From Neolewinella marina (lineage in GTDB: Bacteria; Bacteroidota; Bacteroidia; Chitinophagales; Saprospiraceae), in NCBI RefSeq assembly GCF_002631205.1, contig NZ_PDLO01000006.1:124001-188000 (forward strand): a DNA stretch of 64,000 nt. The letters are read 5' to 3'. Below, piece after piece: positions 60,171 through 64,000 of the stretch; the first letter of the stretch is position 1; each line of letters begins with the position of its first letter. Made by a program: the position numbers and the translations under genes. The notes beneath the pieces are model-generated. The model saw only the letters and a program-made list of their open reading frames with translations, searched no databases and had not been told where the DNA came from.

Positions 60171-60761
60171 TTAGGCTATGGAGGTGAATTGTTTGTCGTG
60201 GATGCGTTTGGCCTTCTCCTTGATGCGCTTGAGCTGCATCTTGACGGCCGATTCATTCTTGCCGAGGAGCTCGGCAATGGCGCGAATCTTGACGCCGTCT
60301 TTATATTTCATCAGGAGCAGGGTGCGCTCCGCTTCGGTCAGTTGCTGGAGCACGAACCGCAGTTCGTTGACCTGCATGCTCATGAGGGCCTCGTCTGGGA
60401 CCTCCTCGGCGGTATCCGGCGGATTCTCCACCTCGCTGGCGAAGAGCTCCCGGCTGCGTTTGCTTTTGCGAATCTTGTCGATGCACAGGTTGTAAGTGAT
60501 CGAATAGATCCAGGTGGAAAACTTGGCCTGCCCCTCGAATTGCCCGAGACTCAGGAAAATCTTGGTGAAGATCTCCTGGGTTGCGTCCTCCGCTTCTCCG
60601 GGGCGGTGCAGCATGGTCATGGCCTTGCTGTACACTTTCCCGGCGTAACGGTCGTAGAGGATCTGGAAGCAGGTAGCGTGCTGGTGGGCGCGGTACGCTT
60701 GCACGATATCCAGGTCTTCCATCGACTTATCGCATCCGTATTGCGGTGCTCCGCTGGGCAT
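60171..60761 (-). CDS. RNA polymerase sigma-70 family (ECF) sigma factor
   Basis: The 196-residue sigma factor has region 2 (about 25-95, FQILYDRYAGKVYSKAMTML, DATQEIFTKIFLSLGQFEGQ, FSTWIYSITYNLCIDKIRK) and region 4 (about 135-190, LTEAERTLLLMKYKDGVKIR, AELLGKNESAVKMQLKRIKE). An ATG at 60722 (MEDLDIVQAYRAH) would give 183 residues and is equally possible. It leads a minus-strand run: 90-residue protein, MscS, DUF3078, UDG-family protein. This may be an envelope or stress response group. Confidence 0.88.
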   Translation of the reverse strand: MPSGAPQYGCDKSMEDLDIVQAYRAHQHATCFQILYDRYAGKVYSKAMTMLHRPGEAEDATQEIFTKIFLSLGQFEGQAKFSTWIYSITYNLCIDKIRKSKRSRELFASEVENPPDTAEEVPDEALMSMQVNELRFVLQQLTEAERTLLLMKYKDGVKIRAIAELLGKNESAVKMQLKRIKEKAKRIHDKQFTSIA

Positions 60762-60864
60762 TCATTGGGCAAGCTACTGGGCAACGGTTCATTCGCGGTT
60801 GCCCAAGGTGAGACGGTAAATTACACTAAGCGTCACAAACGACGAAAAATTGCCGGCCGCGGGC

Positions 60865-61752
60865 CTATTCCTCCACCACCCGGACGGCGGTGCTCACCCC
60901 GGCGATGTTGAACATGCCCAGGGCGGACTCCTCGGTGGCCAGGTTGTAGATGTTGCCGGGGGCGTTGGCCACGGGGATCTGGAAAATGCCGTTGGCCCCG
61001 TTCTGGAGCTGGTCGCGGGCCACGCCGAGGAAGAAATAGGCCTCCGGGGCGAGCGACCACAGGTCGACCCTCAGGGTGTCGCCGGGTTGGAGGGGTACGA
61101 AGGCGCCGCCGTCGTCGCGGGGGTTGACGTTCTGGCGGATGGGGGCGATGAAGACCAGCCCGTCGGTGCGGCTGCCGGCGTCGAAGGTGCCGTCGTAGAT
61201 GAGGTTGAGCTCAAAGGGGCGGTTCAGCAGGGTATCGTTGAGGTAGCTGCGCGTCAGGTAGACGTCGCCGGTACCCGGAAAATCGCGGGCGTAAAGCTGG
61301 GCGTAGCGGCCGTCTTCGAAGCCGAGCTGATTCTCCTCGTAGCGCACCACCAGGGAATCGATCTCCGGTACCCGGCGGATGGTGGCCTGGGAACCGTAGG
61401 TGGCATCCTCCAGCTGGATGGCCAGGACAAACTCGGCACCCACGGCCCCGAGGCTATCGGCGGGGCCCGGCGTCCAGACGTAGCGGCCGGAATCCTGGTG
61501 GAAGAAGGTGAAGCAACGGTTGTCGGGGGCCGTGCGGCAGACGACTACCTCGGCGTTGGTCAGTCCGGGTGGCAGGCGGTTGTCGTAGTAGTCCTGGCTC
61601 AGCGACAGGCGGATCTCCTGGGGCACCGGCTCGTTGGTCAGCCAGGCGTCGACCACCAGCTGGGGATCCTGGAAGTTGGTTTCCAGGTCGATGACGTCGG
61701 TGCAGCCGAAGCCCAGGAGGGCCAGGAAAAGGAGGGTAGCCGTGCGCATCAT
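60865..61752 (-). CDS. DUF4249 lipoprotein
   Basis: The 295-residue protein starts at one of two adjacent ATGs (61752 or 61749), overlapping the receptor stop by 4 nt, and has a lipoprotein signal (TATLLFLALLGFGCTDVIDL, Cys17). The body is beta-rich with LVVDAWLTNEPVPQEIRLSL, YVWTPGPADSLGAVG and VDLWSLAPEAYFFLGVARDQ, then a C-terminal end common in DUF4249 proteins (NIYNLATEESALGMFNIAGV). It pairs with the TonB receptor upstream in the same way as the pair at 47845-51659. The open frame continues upstream only as shadow of the receptor gene. Confidence 0.88.
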   Translation of the reverse strand: MMRTATLLFLALLGFGCTDVIDLETNFQDPQLVVDAWLTNEPVPQEIRLSLSQDYYDNRLPPGLTNAEVVVCRTAPDNRCFTFFHQDSGRYVWTPGPADSLGAVGAEFVLAIQLEDATYGSQATIRRVPEIDSLVVRYEENQLGFEDGRYAQLYARDFPGTGDVYLTRSYLNDTLLNRPFELNLIYDGTFDAGSRTDGLVFIAPIRQNVNPRDDGGAFVPLQPGDTLRVDLWSLAPEAYFFLGVARDQLQNGANGIFQIPVANAPGNIYNLATEESALGMFNIAGVSTAVRVVEE

Positions 61753-64000
61753 TGGAAGGTGAAGTTGTAGGATACGGAGGGGATAATGCTGCCGACGACT
61801 GAAAGCTTGATGGCCTCGGTCTCCACGGGCCCGCCGGCGGGGGCGCGGCCGTCGACCTGGGTACCGTAAACGGTGAAGGGGTTGCGGCGGGCGTAGAGGT
61901 TGTAGACGCCGAACACCCACTGCCCCTGCCAGCGGCGGCCGCTCTTGTCCTTGGCGGGGTCCAGGGTGAGGCTGAAGTCGAGGCGGTGGTAGTCCGGAAT
62001 GCGGAAGTTGTTGCGGGCGTTGCCGCCGTTGTGGGGGATGAAGTAGCCGAGCTGGTAGTAGCCGCTGTTGGCCAGGGTGGTGGGGGTACCGGTGTTGTAG
62101 ACGAAGGTGGAACTCAGGGTGACGCGGTCGCTGAGTTCGTAGAAGGCGCTCAGGTTGAGGTTGTGGGTCTGGTCGAAGCGGTTGGGGTACCACGCATTAT
62201 TGTTGATCCCTTCCACCAGCCGCTCGGTGCGGGCCAGGGTATAGCTGAGCCAGCCGGAGGCCCGGCCTTCGGTTTTCTTGAGCTGGAACTCCAGGCCGTA
62301 GGCCCTTCCCCGCCCGGCGAGCACCTGCCCCTCCACCAGTTCGTTCAGGATCAGGTCGGCCCCGTCGATGTAGTCGATCAGGTCGTACAGCTGTTTGTAG
62401 TAGCCCTCGAGGCTGAGCTCGTAGGCGTTGTCGGAGAAGTTGCGGAAGTAGCCCACGGCGTACTGGTTGGCCCGCTGGGGGTCGATGTTGTTGGTACTGG
62501 GCGTCCAAATATCTAGGGGGATGGAGGCCGTGGTGTTGCTCAACAGGTGGATGTACTGTACGGTGCGCTGGTAGCTGGCCTTCACGGAGCTGGTGGGGTT
62601 GAGGGTCAGCTGGGCGGCGGCGCGGGGCTCCAGGTAGAGCCAGTCGCTGATGATTTCCCCGCTTTCGCTGCGCCCGACGCCGGAGAGGGGGCGGGGCAGG
62701 CCGCGGCGGAGGGGCTCGCCGAAGGTGTAGACGTTGCGCCCGCCGAGGTAGGCAAAGTGGCTCAGGCGGAGGCCGTAGTTGAGCTTGAGGCGGTCGAAAA
62801 GGTTGAGCTCGTTCTCCAGGTAGGCGCTGGATTCCACGGCCCACTGCCGGCTCAGGCTGATGTCGATCTCCTCCCCGGCGCTGACGGCCACGGCGTTGGC
62901 GGGCTCGAAGCGGTAGTGAATGGCCTGGCCGCCGAAGCGGAGGACGTTGTCGGGCGTCAGGTAGAAGGAGAATTCGGGCTTCAGGCTCAGATTAACGATG
63001 CTGGCGTCCCAGTTGAAGGCGTCCTGCTCGGGTTGGTCGCCGAACTTGATGGCGTAGTCGTAGTCGCTGTAGTAGAGCGTCAGGTTGGAGAACAGCTTGT
63101 CGGAGAAAAGGTGGTTCCAGCGCAGGGTACCGGTCACGTTGCCCCAGCTGAAACCCTGGTCGCCCCCCGGGCTGAAAATGTCGCGACCGCGGTAGCCGGA
63201 GAGAAACACCTGGTCGCGGTCGCTGAAGCGGTAATTGGTCTTTAGCGTCAGGTCATAGAAGTTCAGCCTGGTGTCGGCCAGCTCATCGTTCAGGAAGGGG
63301 GCGGCCAGCACGTCGATGTAGCTGCGGCGGCCGGCGAGGAGAAAGGAGGACTTGTCCTTCACCAGGGGGGCTTCCACGCTCAGTCGGCTGAAGATGGTGC
63401 CGATGCCGCCCTGCACTTCGAGTTGCTGGTTGTTGCCCTCTTTCATTCGCACGTCCAAGATGGAGGACAACCGTCCGCCGTAGCGGGCCGGGATGCCACC
63501 CTTGTACAGCTTGACGCCCTTGACCGCGTCCGGATTGAAGACGGAAAAGAAGCCGAACAGGTGGCTGCTGTTGAAGACCGGCGCCTCGTCCAGGATGACC
63601 AGGTTCTGGTCGATGCTCCCGCCCCGGACGTTGAAGCCGGCCGCCCCCTCGCCCACGCTGGTCACGCCGGGCAACAACTGGATGCTGCGCAGTACGTCGA
63701 CTTCCCCCAGCAGGCTGGGCAGTTTTTCGATGGTGCCCATGTCGAGGCGTTCGACGCTCATCTGGACGGTGCTGACGTTGTCGTCTTCCTCCGTAGCGGT
63801 TACGACCACCTCTTCGAGCACGCTGCCGGCTTCGCCGAGGGCAAAGTCACGCGTCTGGTTGCCGTTCAGGGCCAGGGGCACCCGCTGCTCGGCGTAGCCC
63901 AGGTAGGTGACCACCAGGGTATAGTCGCCACTGGGTACGGTGAGGGAGTAAAAGCCGTATTCGTTCGTGACGGTACCCTTGCCGGTACCTTCCAGGTAGA
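61749..64000 (-). CDS. TonB-dependent receptor (partial, N-terminus outside window)
   Basis: Outer-membrane transporter whose 5' end lies beyond the right edge; about 750 codons are visible. The reading frame continues through 64000 with YLEGTGKGTVTNEYGFYSLT and VPSGDYTLVVTYLGYAEQRV, a carboxypeptidase-regulatory domain, so the apparent ATG at 63914 is internal. The plug has LEEVVVTATEEDDNVSTVQM, VLRSIQLLPGVTSVGEGAAG, FNVRGGSIDQNLVILDEAPV; the barrel ends SIIPSVSYNFTFQ. It shares the GVTSVGEGAAGFNVRGG pattern with the receptor at 47845 and, like it, is followed by a DUF4249 gene with a 4-nt overlap. Confidence 0.92.
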   Translation of the reverse strand, partial: YLEGTGKGTVTNEYGFYSLTVPSGDYTLVVTYLGYAEQRVPLALNGNQTRDFALGEAGSVLEEVVVTATEEDDNVSTVQMSVERLDMGTIEKLPSLLGEVDVLRSIQLLPGVTSVGEGAAGFNVRGGSIDQNLVILDEAPVFNSSHLFGFFSVFNPDAVKGVKLYKGGIPARYGGRLSSILDVRMKEGNNQQLEVQGGIGTIFSRLSVEAPLVKDKSSFLLAGRRSYIDVLAAPFLNDELADTRLNFYDLTLKTNYRFSDRDQVFLSGYRGRDIFSPGGDQGFSWGNVTGTLRWNHLFSDKLFSNLTLYYSDYDYAIKFGDQPEQDAFNWDASIVNLSLKPEFSFYLTPDNVLRFGGQAIHYRFEPANAVAVSAGEEIDISLSRQWAVESSAYLENELNLFDRLKLNYGLRLSHFAYLGGRNVYTFGEPLRRGLPRPLSGVGRSESGEIISDWLYLEPRAAAQLTLNPTSSVKASYQRTVQYIHLLSNTTASIPLDIWTPSTNNIDPQRANQYAVGYFRNFSDNAYELSLEGYYKQLYDLIDYIDGADLILNELVEGQVLAGRGRAYGLEFQLKKTEGRASGWLSYTLARTERLVEGINNNAWYPNRFDQTHNLNLSAFYELSDRVTLSSTFVYNTGTPTTLANSGYYQLGYFIPHNGGNARNNFRIPDYHRLDFSLTLDPAKDKSGRRWQGQWVFGVYNLYARRNPFTVYGTQVDGRAPAGGPVETEAIKLSVVGSIIPSVSYNFTFQ

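Overview
The window looks like chromosomal DNA of a high-GC member of the Bacteroidota, most like the Saprospiria/Lewinella group. Supporting signs are TonB-dependent receptors with carboxypeptidase-regulatory N-terminal domains, two receptor-DUF4249 lipoprotein pairs, two proteins with type IX secretion (T9SS) C-terminal sorting domains, a split transketolase, a DUF3078 protein, and promoter boxes of the TAnnTTTG / TAYCTTYGC type known for this phylum. No rRNA, tRNA, IS element, CRISPR array or prophage was recognised.

Layout. 1-9.2 kb: partial GNAT, rpoN (sigma-54), M3 oligoendopeptidase, nucleoside-type MFS carrier, a TonB receptor, a cysteine-free sirtuin and an enoyl-CoA hydratase. 9.2-17.9 kb: a cluster of four 23-nt palindromes, dusB, a minus-strand run (ECF sigma factor, anti-sigma-like TPR protein, folB, DUF4197 lipoprotein, zinc metallopeptidase), an RlpA/SPOR protein, a small DMT carrier, a MacB-type permease and queA. 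18.3-23.3 kb: a 1199-residue peptidase-MA-like/TolB-like/beta-barrel fusion behind a ParA plus small partner pair.

24-37 kb is the accessory-looking part. Two diverged copies of a two-gene cassette (24.9-26.2 and 35.4-36.7 kb) each encode an Hcp-like tube protein that carries an N-terminal export signal, followed with a 4-nt overlap by a FnIII-like protein with a T9SS sorting domain. Between them lie two DoxX-like genes (one frameshifted), two serine hydrolases of the beta-lactamase/transpeptidase fold, a 947-residue metzincin-type metalloprotease without a signal peptide plus an unknown partner, and two small lipoproteins. This exported Hcp/T9SS cassette is the best candidate for an undescribed system.

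37-64 kb returns to mostly housekeeping and envelope genes: pirin, lipoprotein, GNAT, split transketolase, a repeat-rich 770-bp gap, a membrane TPR protein that appears to carry a sigma-region-4-like remnant, hisS, tail-specific protease, an STN-type TonB receptor with DUF4249 and MG2-like partners, two lipid-linked-sugar type glycosyltransferases, a 57-residue lipoprotein, HU, an SDR lacking its catalytic Tyr, a UDG-family protein, DUF3078, an MscS channel and an ECF sigma factor as one minus-strand run, and a second receptor-DUF4249 pair cut by the right edge.

All functional statements come from reading motifs by eye; no database search was made. Start codons were chosen from signal peptides, spacing and family length, and differ from the longest open frame in several places.
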